Shown here in pieces: positions 6,935 through 14,283 of a stretch of DNA of 40,468 nt (position 1 is the stretch's first letter; the number at the start of each line of letters is the position of its first letter). A model generated the notes under the pieces. That model saw only the letters and a program-made list of their open reading frames with translations, did no database searches and was not told the DNA's origin. A program made the position numbers and the translations under genes. This stretch comes from Nitrospira sp. Lineage in GTDB: Bacteria > Nitrospirota > Nitrospiria > Nitrospirales > Nitrospiraceae. Location: the NCBI GenBank assembly GCA_029879905.1, contig JAOUPN010000003.1, positions 1 through 40,468 on the forward strand, written 5' to 3'.

Positions 6935-7258
6935 TTACCAGCGATCGCGCTTATCTCCCCCTCTGCCACCGCCGCCGCCGCCAAAACCGCCGCGGCCGCC
7001 TGTGCGTGGCTCCTGAGGACGCGCTTCATTGACAGTTAAAGTCCGGCCGCCCATTTCGGAGCCGTTGAGCGCCGTGATGGCCGCTTGGGCTTCCCCATCG
7101 GACGACATTTCCACAAAGCCGAAGCCTCGGGATTGGCCGGTAAATTTGTCCGTGATGATCCGTGCGGACGCCACGGAGCCGTGGGCTGCAAACAAATCAC
7201 TCAATTGCTGTTCGGTCGCCGAATAGGGCAACCCACCGACATAGATTTTTGAACCCAT
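6935..7258 (-). CDS. Glycine-rich RRM RNA-binding protein
   Basis: A 107-residue protein with a single RNA recognition motif. RNP2 is KIYVGGLPY at 4-12 and RNP1 is RGFGFVEM at 44-51, with the aromatic residues that stack on RNA. The tail from about 84 is glycine- and arginine-rich (GGRGGFGGGGGGRGG). Bacterial proteins of this build are common in cyanobacteria and environmental Gram-negatives and are often cold-induced RNA chaperones. GGAGGAACCCCG before ATG 7258 is a strong ribosome binding site. It is monocistronic: a strong terminator follows and a 231-bp gap (7259-7489) precedes it. That leader could host regulation, but no cold-shock element was identified. Confidence 0.92.
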   Translation of the reverse strand: MGSKIYVGGLPYSATEQQLSDLFAAHGSVASARIITDKFTGQSRGFGFVEMSSDGEAQAAITALNGSEMGGRTLTVNEARPQEPRTGGRGGFGGGGGGRGGDKRDRW

Positions 7259-7489
7259 CGGGGTTCCTCCTTATAGATAAAATGATGACATTGTCTTGAA
7301 CACGAGAAACGGGGGGAAGGAACGGGCCGAAGGCGCGATCGCATGCAGCGACTTGGGTCTGACTTCCAACGAAATTCCCGGACAAGGCAACATCGACTAT
7401 TTGGGTCTACACTTTGAATCGCTCTCCCGCGAGACCCGGTACGGTAGAGTGGCGTGTACTCTAGCACAGTATTCTGGAAAATTACAACA

Positions 7490-8281
7490 TTACTCGCCAA
7501 CTCGGACAAGTAGTCCTTGGTCCTTACAATACGCAAATGTCCGGTAAAACCAGCCAATGACGGCAACCAATAGCAACCCGTTGAGCCCCACAGCCCATGC
7601 CAGACTGGTTCCCGGAGCACCGCCCCCTCCCAAAACCGCCCGCATCCCCTCGAAAATATGGGCGGCAGGATTCATCCAGGCGACCGATTGCAACCAATCA
7701 GGCAAGACCTCCATGGGATAAAAGACACAGGAAATAGGCTGAAACAAAAACACCATGCTCCAGGCTAAGACCTCTGCTTCCTGCCCAAACCGCATAATCA
7801 GGGAAGTCGTAAACACTCCGATCGCCCAACCGGTGATGACCAAATTCACCACAAACGGGATGATCCATAGGCCAATGACCAACACATTATACGAGTAAAA
7901 CAGTAGCGCACACACCGTCATCACAAGCGACACACAGGCGACCTTGAAGATACTCATGGCCATCGTCGCTGCGAGAAACTCTCCAGGATTGAGCGGGCTG
8001 GCGAACAGATTCATCAAGTTTCTCGCCCAGATCTCTTCCAGAAACGAGATGGTAATCCCCTGGTGAGATCGGAACAACATGTCCCACAAAATCAGCGCTC
8101 CAAGGAAAAAGGTGACGAACCCGGGGACCTCCTGCTGGTGGCGAGCCAAATACATGGTAATGAATCCCCAGATGACCAGATCTAAAAACGGCCAGTAAAA
8201 GATCTCCATGATACGGGGCAAACTGCGACGATACAGATACAGGTGCCTGGCGAGTAACGCATAGATGCGATGGAGCTTCAT
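7490..8281 (-). CDS. ABC-2 type transporter permease
   Basis: A 263-residue integral membrane protein with six hydrophobic segments: about 23-45, 55-72, 105-130, 137-160, 165-190 and 228-246. The hydrophilic N-terminus (MKLHRIYALLARHLYLYRRS) and the FYPMEVLPDWLQ segment before the last part match the ABC-2 membrane family that exports polysaccharides, drugs or lipids, or takes part in cytochrome or copper-enzyme maturation. Its start overlaps the end of the small membrane protein by four bases, and that gene overlaps the ATPase likewise. The three therefore form one transporter unit. The substrate is unknown; a hexahaem cytochrome and cofactor genes directly upstream suggest a maturation role. 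Confidence 0.9.
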   Translation of the reverse strand: MKLHRIYALLARHLYLYRRSLPRIMEIFYWPFLDLVIWGFITMYLARHQQEVPGFVTFFLGALILWDMLFRSHQGITISFLEEIWARNLMNLFASPLNPGEFLAATMAMSIFKVACVSLVMTVCALLFYSYNVLVIGLWIIPFVVNLVITGWAIGVFTTSLIMRFGQEAEVLAWSMVFLFQPISCVFYPMEVLPDWLQSVAWMNPAAHIFEGMRAVLGGGGAPGTSLAWAVGLNGLLLVAVIGWFYRTFAYCKDQGLLVRVGE

Positions 8282-8706
8282 CCACAGCCTCCGGATCCGT
8301 GCCCCGGTCCATCACCACATCCGCCGCTGCATCCGCCACACGCATGTTGATGACCAAGCAACTTGTCCCTCAACTGCCGCACCCCCGCGACCATATGCAC
8401 GACAGCCAATTGTCCGTCCGGCGCACGGCGTAATCCGAATCCGGCAAGAACCAGAGGAACGACGCTCAGCCCTCCGACAAACTCAAGCCCGGGCACCTGG
8501 CCGACTCCACGCCACCACAAAAGTACCGCAATCATCGCGAGAGGAACTCCGGACGCAGTCAGAGCACTCAACAGGATCTGGCTATTGCACGTTCCCCGTT
8601 GGAACCCGACCGCTCCAATGACGAGCCAAAACAATCCCCAGCAGGTGCTGACGCCAAGTCCGCCCATCAACAATCCTGCACCGAATTCGATCCACGCCTG
8701 CATCAT
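8278..8706 (-). CDS. Small membrane protein with Cys/Gly-rich tail, between ABC subunits
   Basis: A 142-residue protein with about four hydrophobic stretches (7-31, 43-63, 73-92 and a weaker one near 100) and a C-terminal tail that is an unusual metal-binding candidate: HQHACGGC, SGGCG, then GHGSGGCG. That gives four cysteines and three histidines in about 24 residues. The gene lies between an ABC ATPase and an ABC-2 permease with four-base overlaps at both ends, so it is an integral part of that operon. I do not recognise the family. The tail could bind copper, iron or zinc, or serve as a thiol relay, and would link the transporter to metal or haem-protein assembly. This is inference from composition only. 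Confidence 0.75.
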   Translation of the reverse strand: MMQAWIEFGAGLLMGGLGVSTCWGLFWLVIGAVGFQRGTCNSQILLSALTASGVPLAMIAVLLWWRGVGQVPGLEFVGGLSVVPLVLAGFGLRRAPDGQLAVVHMVAGVRQLRDKLLGHQHACGGCSGGCGDGPGHGSGGCG

Positions 8707-9455
8707 CGTCTCGTCTCCACACGAAGCCGTGCCTCACGCGCCAATTTAAGAAACACCTCTTCCAAATCTGTTTGGCCGAACCGATTCACAATTTCCTGGG
8801 CGGTTCCTTCCGCCACGATCTTGCCGTGTTGCAGAAAGATAATGCGATCGGACATCTCTTCCATCTCTCGCATATTGTGGGAGGTATAGAGAATGCTCAA
8901 TCCCGACGTTCTGCGTTCCTCTTTCAGTAAGACCCGAATCTTCTCGGCGATATCCGGATCCAGGCTGGCTGTCGGCTCGTCGAGGAAGAGAATCTTCGGT
9001 TCCGTCAGAAATGCCTTGGCCAGGGTCAGCCGCGTCATTTGGCCGGACGACAGCTTCCTTGTCACTTTGTGCTGAAAGTCGTTCATCTCCAATTTTTTGA
9101 TGATCGCATCCACACGCCGTGCAATATCCGACAAACCATACAACCTTGCGACCACCCACAGATTTTCTTCGACGGTCAGCGACTGCGGCATCGAGATATA
9201 CGTCGATGAAAAATTGACTTGTTGGAGAATCGCTTCACGATTCGTCGCCAGGTCCATCCCGAACATTTGAATCGATCCTGTCGTCGGCGTGACCAATCCC
9301 AACAACATTTGGATGGTCGTCGTCTTTCCGGCTCCGTTCGGCCCCAGTAAGCCCAGTATTTCACCGGGCTTTATCGAAAACGAAATGCCGTCGACGGCGG
9401 TAAAACTGCCGAACCGCTTCTGCAAATTGGTAGCCTGCAGTACAGGAATCATCAT
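8703..9455 (-). CDS. ABC transporter ATP-binding protein
   Basis: A 250-residue ABC ATPase. Walker A is GPNGAGKTT at about 39-47, the signature is LSSGQMTRLTLAKAF at about 135-149, Walker B is ILFLDEPTASLD at about 155-166, and the H-loop is in YTSHNMREM near 191. The signature Gly-Gln is intact but reads LSSGQ. Sequence style is that of the drug/polysaccharide-export (CcmA-like) ATPases that pair with ABC-2 permeases. It hydrolyses ATP on the cytoplasmic face to drive the permease at 7490-8281. It begins 9 bases after the hexahaem cytochrome gene, in the same direction, and overlaps the next gene by four bases. Confidence 0.93.
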   Translation of the reverse strand: MMIPVLQATNLQKRFGSFTAVDGISFSIKPGEILGLLGPNGAGKTTTIQMLLGLVTPTTGSIQMFGMDLATNREAILQQVNFSSTYISMPQSLTVEENLWVVARLYGLSDIARRVDAIIKKLEMNDFQHKVTRKLSSGQMTRLTLAKAFLTEPKILFLDEPTASLDPDIAEKIRVLLKEERRTSGLSILYTSHNMREMEEMSDRIIFLQHGKIVAEGTAQEIVNRFGQTDLEEVFLKLAREARLRVETRR

Positions 9456-9464
9456 AGATAGGGG

Positions 9465-10166
9465 TTACAACAGGTCTGCGATTTTGTCCGAGATATGGCA
9501 GGTATCGCACCTGCGGTCCAGCAACTTGCCACGATATTCGGTTTTCCCATCATGACACCGAAAACAGTCAGCCAAGGCTCTTTCACGAAGAGAAGACCCT
9601 TCCGGATGATCAGGATACCATGGTTTGTCGTCCGCAGCGACATGCCCCCTTGGAATCACGGTCGCATACCCCTTAATCGGCCGATCATGCACGACACCAG
9701 AGTGACAGGTCGTACATCCTTCCCCCCGGCCTCGTTCCCTAAATGCCTCCATATGCTTTCCGTGACTCATAATGAGGCCGACATCGTTCACCGGCGGCGG
9801 CAGATCCCGTGCGGCGACCTCGGACACCCGCACAATGCTCCGATGACAACTCAGACAGCGGCCGGAATCGACCGTGGCTTTCAAATTATGCGCATCAGGT
9901 GGATTGCCGAATACATACTGCACCGAATCCCGCACTCCCGCCAAGACCTTGTCCTGCAACCAGCCCTCAATACCAGGCCTCACATGGCAGGCCACACATG
10001 TCACGTCCTTATGCGATGACGTGACCCAACTCTCATACGAAGGCGCAATGGTGTGACAGCCGGCACAGAATTCAGGCTGGTTCGTCATCGGAACGGCGGC
10101 GGCACCAAGCGCGACCGCTCCGACCACGACACTCACGACGATGGGGATGTTAGATTTCCATCTCAT
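9465..10166 (-). CDS. Membrane-anchored hexahaem c-type cytochrome, NapC/NirT-like
   Basis: A 233-residue protein from ATG 10166; a GTG at 10181 would add five residues, and neither has a good ribosome site. A single N-terminal transmembrane anchor lies at about 7-26. Six CxxCH haem-binding motifs follow: CAGCH, CVACH, CLSCH, CTTCH, CFRCH and CDTCH. FCAGCH after a membrane anchor with a SYESW block is the NapC/NirT/NrfH quinol-oxidase arrangement, but those proteins normally carry four haems. It probably passes electrons between the quinone pool and periplasmic partners. It overlaps mobB by 17 bases and is followed 9 bases later by an ABC transporter, so it belongs to the tatC-mrp-moeA-mobB run. 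Confidence 0.88.
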   Translation of the reverse strand: MRWKSNIPIVVSVVVGAVALGAAAVPMTNQPEFCAGCHTIAPSYESWVTSSHKDVTCVACHVRPGIEGWLQDKVLAGVRDSVQYVFGNPPDAHNLKATVDSGRCLSCHRSIVRVSEVAARDLPPPVNDVGLIMSHGKHMEAFRERGRGEGCTTCHSGVVHDRPIKGYATVIPRGHVAADDKPWYPDHPEGSSLRERALADCFRCHDGKTEYRGKLLDRRCDTCHISDKIADLL

Positions 10167-10671
10167 GCTCTGATCGAGCACTACGGGGGAAATGCGTCAT
10201 AATGAGCGAGGCCACGGCGGACACATCATCAAGACCAAATGCCGGGACATCGAGATCAATCGGTTTATCGGATACCACGGCCAACAAACCTTCCGTCGAA
10301 AGGGGGACCTCCCCGAACCGGTCACGAATAATCACGATCTTGGGGTAGCCCTCGTGTTTCCATCCTTCCGCGATAATCAAATCATAGCTCTCGTCGAGAA
10401 ACCGATCTCGAACTTCTTCGACCGTCGGCTGATCCGACACATCGGCAAACAACGCCATGCTCCCCTTTGATAGAACGGCAACGCTGCTCGCCCCTGCCCG
10501 TTTATGCCGCCAACTGTCCTTGCCTTCGGTGTCCAGATCGAACCCATGACCGGCATGTTTGACCGTGGCCACCTTATACCCGGCGCGCACCAATTCGGGG
10601 ATCACACGTTCGATGAAGGTGGTCTTGCCGCTGTTCGAACGCCCGACAAAACACACAATGGGGATCGACAT
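10150..10671 (-). CDS. mobB: Molybdopterin-guanine dinucleotide biosynthesis adaptor MobB
   Basis: A 173-residue GTP-binding protein from ATG 10671 (MSIPIVCFVGRS); an upstream ATG at 10701 adds ten residues with no homologous character. The P-loop GRSNSGKTTF is at 9-18, a TVKHAGHGFDLDTEGKDSWRH segment characteristic of MobB at about 35-55, and an EGWKHEGYPKI block near 105. MobB assists MobA in attaching GMP to molybdopterin and may channel the cofactor to target enzymes in the cytoplasm. It lies directly downstream of moeA, with a gap of about 94 bases from this start. It would help supply cofactor to a bis-MGD enzyme, such as a nitrite oxidoreductase or nitrate reductase, if the host is Nitrospira-like. 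Confidence 0.92.
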   Translation of the reverse strand: MSIPIVCFVGRSNSGKTTFIERVIPELVRAGYKVATVKHAGHGFDLDTEGKDSWRHKRAGASSVAVLSKGSMALFADVSDQPTVEEVRDRFLDESYDLIIAEGWKHEGYPKIVIIRDRFGEVPLSTEGLLAVVSDKPIDLDVPAFGLDDVSAVASLIMTHFPRSARSEHEMEI

Positions 10672-10765
10672 ATTGATATACGGCCATCGGTCACTCGTCA
10701 TCGGTCATTGGGAGAACACGAACTCCTCTCCCCTGACGCACAACGAATGACGAGGGGCTCCTTCT

Positions 10766-12067
10766 TTAACAACAAAATGTTCGATGACCGCCCGAATGCA
10801 CATGATCCGTTTGTGCCGGCCAGGCCTCGCCGCTTAACAGTTGAACCGATACGGAATCCCCCGGATTCAACCGTTCGACCTCAGTCGGCACATCGATCAA
10901 GCAATTGGCCTTCACCATCGAGGTCAGAATTCCTGACCCCTGATCGCCTGTCGTCCGGACCTTAAACACACCATCTTCACGAGTCAGAACCCCACGCAAG
11001 AAATGGCGTCGATCAGTCCGCTTTGAAAATGGTTCCTGAAATACCGCCTCAACAACAGGGCGGCCGTAGCTGCGACGCCCGCTCATCTTGAGCATTGCGG
11101 GTCTGACCAACTGTTCGAACGTCACCATCGAAGAAACCGGATTGCCCGGAAGCCCGAACGCCAATCTGCCGTGAATTTTCCCGAATGCGAGCGGCTGCCC
11201 GGGCCTGATCGCCAATTTCCAGAAATTCATCTCGGCGCCGATTTCCTGAAAGACTTCCTTGGTAAAGTCGTAATCCCCCATCGAGACTCCACCGGACAGC
11301 ACCAAGATATCCGCACTCAATCCCTGTGCAATCTTTTCTTTTAACGCGTCCTTCGTGTCCCTGGCGATACCCAGCAACAAGGGAATCCCTCCGGCTTCCT
11401 GCACGGCTGCGGCGATCCCATAGCTGTTCGAGTTGATGATTTTTTCATCGCTGAATCGTTCGTCGAGGTCCGCCAACTCATCGCCCGTCGAAAGAATCGC
11501 CACGCGAGGCCGCTGATAGACAAAAAGAAACGACTTTGCCAGCACTGCCAACATCCCGGCTTCACCAGGTCGGATGTGCGTCCCCTTCGCGATAATACAC
11601 TCACCCTTCTTCACGTCTTCACCCTGTGGACGGATATTGGCGCCTTGGGGTTCCGGCTTCAGAACGCGCACCATATCCGGAGTCTGCTCCGTATCTTCCA
11701 CTTTTAGAACCGTATCCGCCCCATGCGGCACCGGTGCGCCGGTCATAATCCTAATAGCTTCTCCGGACCCGACTGTTTTCGAAGGCATTTTCCCGGCAGG
11801 CACATCTTCAATGACCCGCAATGTGACGGGCTTCTGCACAGCATGCTCTTGCTTGATATCTTCCCAGCGGACGGCAAACCCATCCATCGCACTGTTGTTC
11901 CATGGAGGATTATCCCGTTCAGCGACAATATCTTCTGCAAGCGTTCGGCCGAGCGCGTCAAGAATCGACACCTTCTCGACTCCCAACAACGCGGTCGAAT
12001 CAAGCACGATTTTCTGTGCCTCATGAAGGGGAGTCAGTTGGTGCATGGGGTTTCGTCGGTTAGCCAT
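10766..12067 (-). CDS. moeA: Molybdopterin molybdenumtransferase MoeA
   Basis: A 433-residue protein from ATG 12067, which has GGAAAGG upstream and starts one base after the mrp stop (TGA-A-ATG); a longer start at 12088 is less likely. It has the four-part MoeA build. The N-terminal domain contains NNSAMDGFAV; a barrel-like domain contains RIMTGAPVPHGAD; the MoCF domain has LSTGDEL near 195 and SGGVSMGDYDF near 255; GLPGNPVSS precedes the C-terminal domain. MoeA inserts molybdate into adenylated molybdopterin, completing molybdenum cofactor. Coupling to mrp, and mobB downstream, makes this a cofactor-assembly operon in the cytoplasm. Confidence 0.95.
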   Translation of the reverse strand: MANRRNPMHQLTPLHEAQKIVLDSTALLGVEKVSILDALGRTLAEDIVAERDNPPWNNSAMDGFAVRWEDIKQEHAVQKPVTLRVIEDVPAGKMPSKTVGSGEAIRIMTGAPVPHGADTVLKVEDTEQTPDMVRVLKPEPQGANIRPQGEDVKKGECIIAKGTHIRPGEAGMLAVLAKSFLFVYQRPRVAILSTGDELADLDERFSDEKIINSNSYGIAAAVQEAGGIPLLLGIARDTKDALKEKIAQGLSADILVLSGGVSMGDYDFTKEVFQEIGAEMNFWKLAIRPGQPLAFGKIHGRLAFGLPGNPVSSMVTFEQLVRPAMLKMSGRRSYGRPVVEAVFQEPFSKRTDRRHFLRGVLTREDGVFKVRTTGDQGSGILTSMVKANCLIDVPTEVERLNPGDSVSVQLLSGEAWPAQTDHVHSGGHRTFCC

Positions 12068-12068
12068 T

Positions 12069-13016
12069 TCAGCCTTTCCGTGACGCAATGTTCAGCAATG
12101 AGCCGCTTTTCTTGCAGAACGTTTCGACTTGGTTGGCGATGTGATGGTACGCTTCGGCCGTCGCCGTATCCGAATTGAACAACGCGAAGGGCTCTCCCGC
12201 ATCGGATTGCGTGACCACGTCAGGATCCAACGGAATACGTCCCAAGAACGGCACCCCCATGTCATGAGCGGATGCCTCACCGCCCCCCTTCCGAAACACA
12301 TCCACATGCTGATGGCAATGCGGACATTCCAAACCGCTCATGTTTTCGACGATTCCGACGATCGGCACTTCGCTGTCCTTGCAGAACGTGACCGACTTGC
12401 GCGAATCAAGCAATGCCACCTCCTGCGGGGTCGTGACGATCACGGCACCGCTCACCTTTCCGAGTAAATCGATCGTCGTGACAGATTCGTTTCCCGTCCC
12501 CGGCGGAAGATCGATGAGCAGAAAGTTCAAATCCTGCCACTCAACGCCGCCGAGCAATTGGTTCACGAACTCATATTTGTATGCATCGCGCCAGATAATC
12601 GGATCATCAGAGTTTTGCAACAGAAACGACATCGATGCAATTTTGAGATTGTACGCTTGAAACGGGATAATCCCGCCGCCCGTGCTGATCTTGAGCTTTT
12701 GGCCCTCCGCTCCCACCATTTTGGGGATGTTGGGTCCGTGAATGTCCAAATCACAGATACCGACATGCCACCCCTTGAGTGCAAGACTGACGGCGATGTT
12801 CGTCGTACACGTACTCTTTCCCACCCCGCCCTTGTTGCTCATGATGAGTACTTTGTACTCAATGCGCTCCATCCGCTTGGACACAAGCCATCGGCTATGC
12901 CCTTCTCTATCCTTCTGGCATCGTTCAGTCTCATCGCATATGGCGCACGCCCACATATAGGTGCACACATCGTCGCTTCCGCCGCCGCTGCTGATGATAT
13001 TCAATTCACGTCCCAT
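12069..13016 (-). CDS. mrp: Mrp/ApbC/Nbp35-family Fe-S carrier ATPase
   Basis: A 315-residue P-loop ATPase. The deviant Walker A SNKGGVGKST is at about 59-68, a Mrp-type DLDIHGPNIPKM block near 94-105, Walker B-like LIDLPPGTG near 168-176, and the CPHC cluster ligand pair near 232-235. Ahead of the ATPase is an N-terminal cysteine patch, C18-x5-C24-x2-C27-x5-C33, whose C-x2-C-x5-C part matches the eukaryotic Nbp35 ferredoxin-like site. Members bind and deliver 4Fe-4S clusters to apo-enzymes. AAAAGGATAAAGG precedes ATG 13016. It is 39 bases downstream of tatC and coupled to moeA, consistent with building Fe-S/molybdenum enzymes before Tat export. Confidence 0.93.
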   Translation of the reverse strand: MGRELNIISSGGGSDDVCTYMWACAICDETERCQKDREGHSRWLVSKRMERIEYKVLIMSNKGGVGKSTCTTNIAVSLALKGWHVGICDLDIHGPNIPKMVGAEGQKLKISTGGGIIPFQAYNLKIASMSFLLQNSDDPIIWRDAYKYEFVNQLLGGVEWQDLNFLLIDLPPGTGNESVTTIDLLGKVSGAVIVTTPQEVALLDSRKSVTFCKDSEVPIVGIVENMSGLECPHCHQHVDVFRKGGGEASAHDMGVPFLGRIPLDPDVVTQSDAGEPFALFNSDTATAEAYHHIANQVETFCKKSGSLLNIASRKG

Positions 13017-13055
13017 AACCTTTATCCTTTTCAGGGAATGTCTCGTTGCGTCCGA

Positions 13056-13982
13056 CTACCGCCGACGGTCCGACGGAGGCACCCCCAAATACTCACCTTC
13101 CGAAGATTTTCTTATCGCTGACGGCCCCGTCGCAGCCACGGCCACTGCCGGGACGCCTGACTCCTGATCTTCCGCAGACGGCTTCTTCCCGAAAAACTTG
13201 GCGCCGAAAATTCCCACTAAGTATAGAAGAAACATCGGAATCGCCATGAGACTCTGATTGAACGGATCGGGAGTCGGCGTCAGAATCGCGGCGATGATGA
13301 AGGATCCCAAGAACGCCCACTTCCAATATCGAATCAACAGCGGCGCATCCACCCACCCTAACTTCGCCATCAATGTCAGCGCCAACGGAACTTCGAAAAT
13401 CAATCCGAACACCAACAAGAACCACAGAGCAAACCCGACATACTGTGCAATCGAAATCTGCGGAATAAACCCCGCATCCACCCCGTACGAAATCAAAAAA
13501 TTCAACGCAAACGGGAGTACGAAGAAAAATGAAAACCCTACGCCCAAATAAAACGCCAACGCACTGAAACAGGCGAACGGCCCGACGAACCGGCGCTCCT
13601 GGACATGTAAGCCCGGCACGACAAACCGCCAAATTTCATACAAAATATAGGGCATCGCCAACACGACGGCAAAGAGTCCTGCAACCTTGACGTTCTGCCA
13701 CAGTGCTTCAGCCGGCGCGAGGAACACAAACGGCACGGTCGGGAGATCGGTCGGTTCCCAGGCGAGTTCGCGAGGAACGAACATGTTCTGTAAGGGGATA
13801 CGCAGCCATTTGACGAGTGTATCTGCGTAGAAAAATGTTCCGACGAAGATGATCCCCGTGACAATAACCGTACGGGTCAGTCGCACCTGGAATTCTACCA
13901 GGTGCTCCATCACCGGCATCTTTTTATCTTCCAGCGGCGTGAATACAGAATCCTGCAGCCACTGATTGAACTGTTTCAGCAC
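13056..13982 (-). CDS. tatC: Twin-arginine translocase subunit TatC
   Basis: A 308-residue membrane protein with six hydrophobic segments. The TatC hallmark MEHLVEFQVRL lies near residues 25-35, and an FAVVLAMPYILYEIWRFVVPGL segment near 118-140 has the family's conserved Glu in the second membrane part. TatC recognises twin-arginine signal peptides and forms the receptor for export of folded, cofactor-loaded proteins. Start GTG 13982 follows a weak GAGG; ATG 13919 (MPVMEHLV) would give a 287-residue protein closer to the family's usual length. The C-terminus has a charged extension rich in Ala and Ser. It heads the mrp-moeA-mobB-cytochrome run. No tatA or tatB lies in the window. Confidence 0.95.
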   Translation of the reverse strand: MLKQFNQWLQDSVFTPLEDKKMPVMEHLVEFQVRLTRTVIVTGIIFVGTFFYADTLVKWLRIPLQNMFVPRELAWEPTDLPTVPFVFLAPAEALWQNVKVAGLFAVVLAMPYILYEIWRFVVPGLHVQERRFVGPFACFSALAFYLGVGFSFFFVLPFALNFLISYGVDAGFIPQISIAQYVGFALWFLLVFGLIFEVPLALTLMAKLGWVDAPLLIRYWKWAFLGSFIIAAILTPTPDPFNQSLMAIPMFLLYLVGIFGAKFFGKKPSAEDQESGVPAVAVAATGPSAIRKSSEGEYLGVPPSDRRR

Positions 13983-14283
13983 ACCCCCTCACCCATACGT
14001 ATTCCATGAAACCTTGGCCCACACGGTCGAACCTTATCCATCGACAAATTATGCCTCTCTACGGCAAGTCCCCCATGACCCTTATCGGACCCTCAGCCGT
14101 CCTTGCCGTCCGATGTTCGCCGATGAAGACACTTCGGCACGTTGCCTATAGGCTCCGTGCCGACGAAGCGGAAGGCACCTGCCCTATATTCTTGCACAGC
14201 ATCGCCCATCCTCCGTTTCGGACGACCGAGGAGGATGGGCAACCGTGGCTCTCTGTAAGAGTCGCTGGATTTTTACCACTCTC
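13983..14283. other. Gene-free stretch upstream of tatC
   Basis: This 301-bp region separates tatC from degP. No ORF with family resemblance is seen. It contains the inverted repeat at 14204-14240 close to the degP stop, and must hold the promoter of the tatC run. I could not pick out a convincing -35/-10 pair. Confidence 0.5.
14204..14240 (-). terminator. Hairpin downstream of degP
   Basis: GCCCATCCTCC (14204-14214) pairs with GGAGGATGGGC (14230-14240) around a 15-base loop. It lies 44 bases past the degP stop on the minus strand. There is no T run, so it may act as an mRNA-stabilising hairpin or a Rho-assisted stop rather than a classical terminator. Confidence 0.5.
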
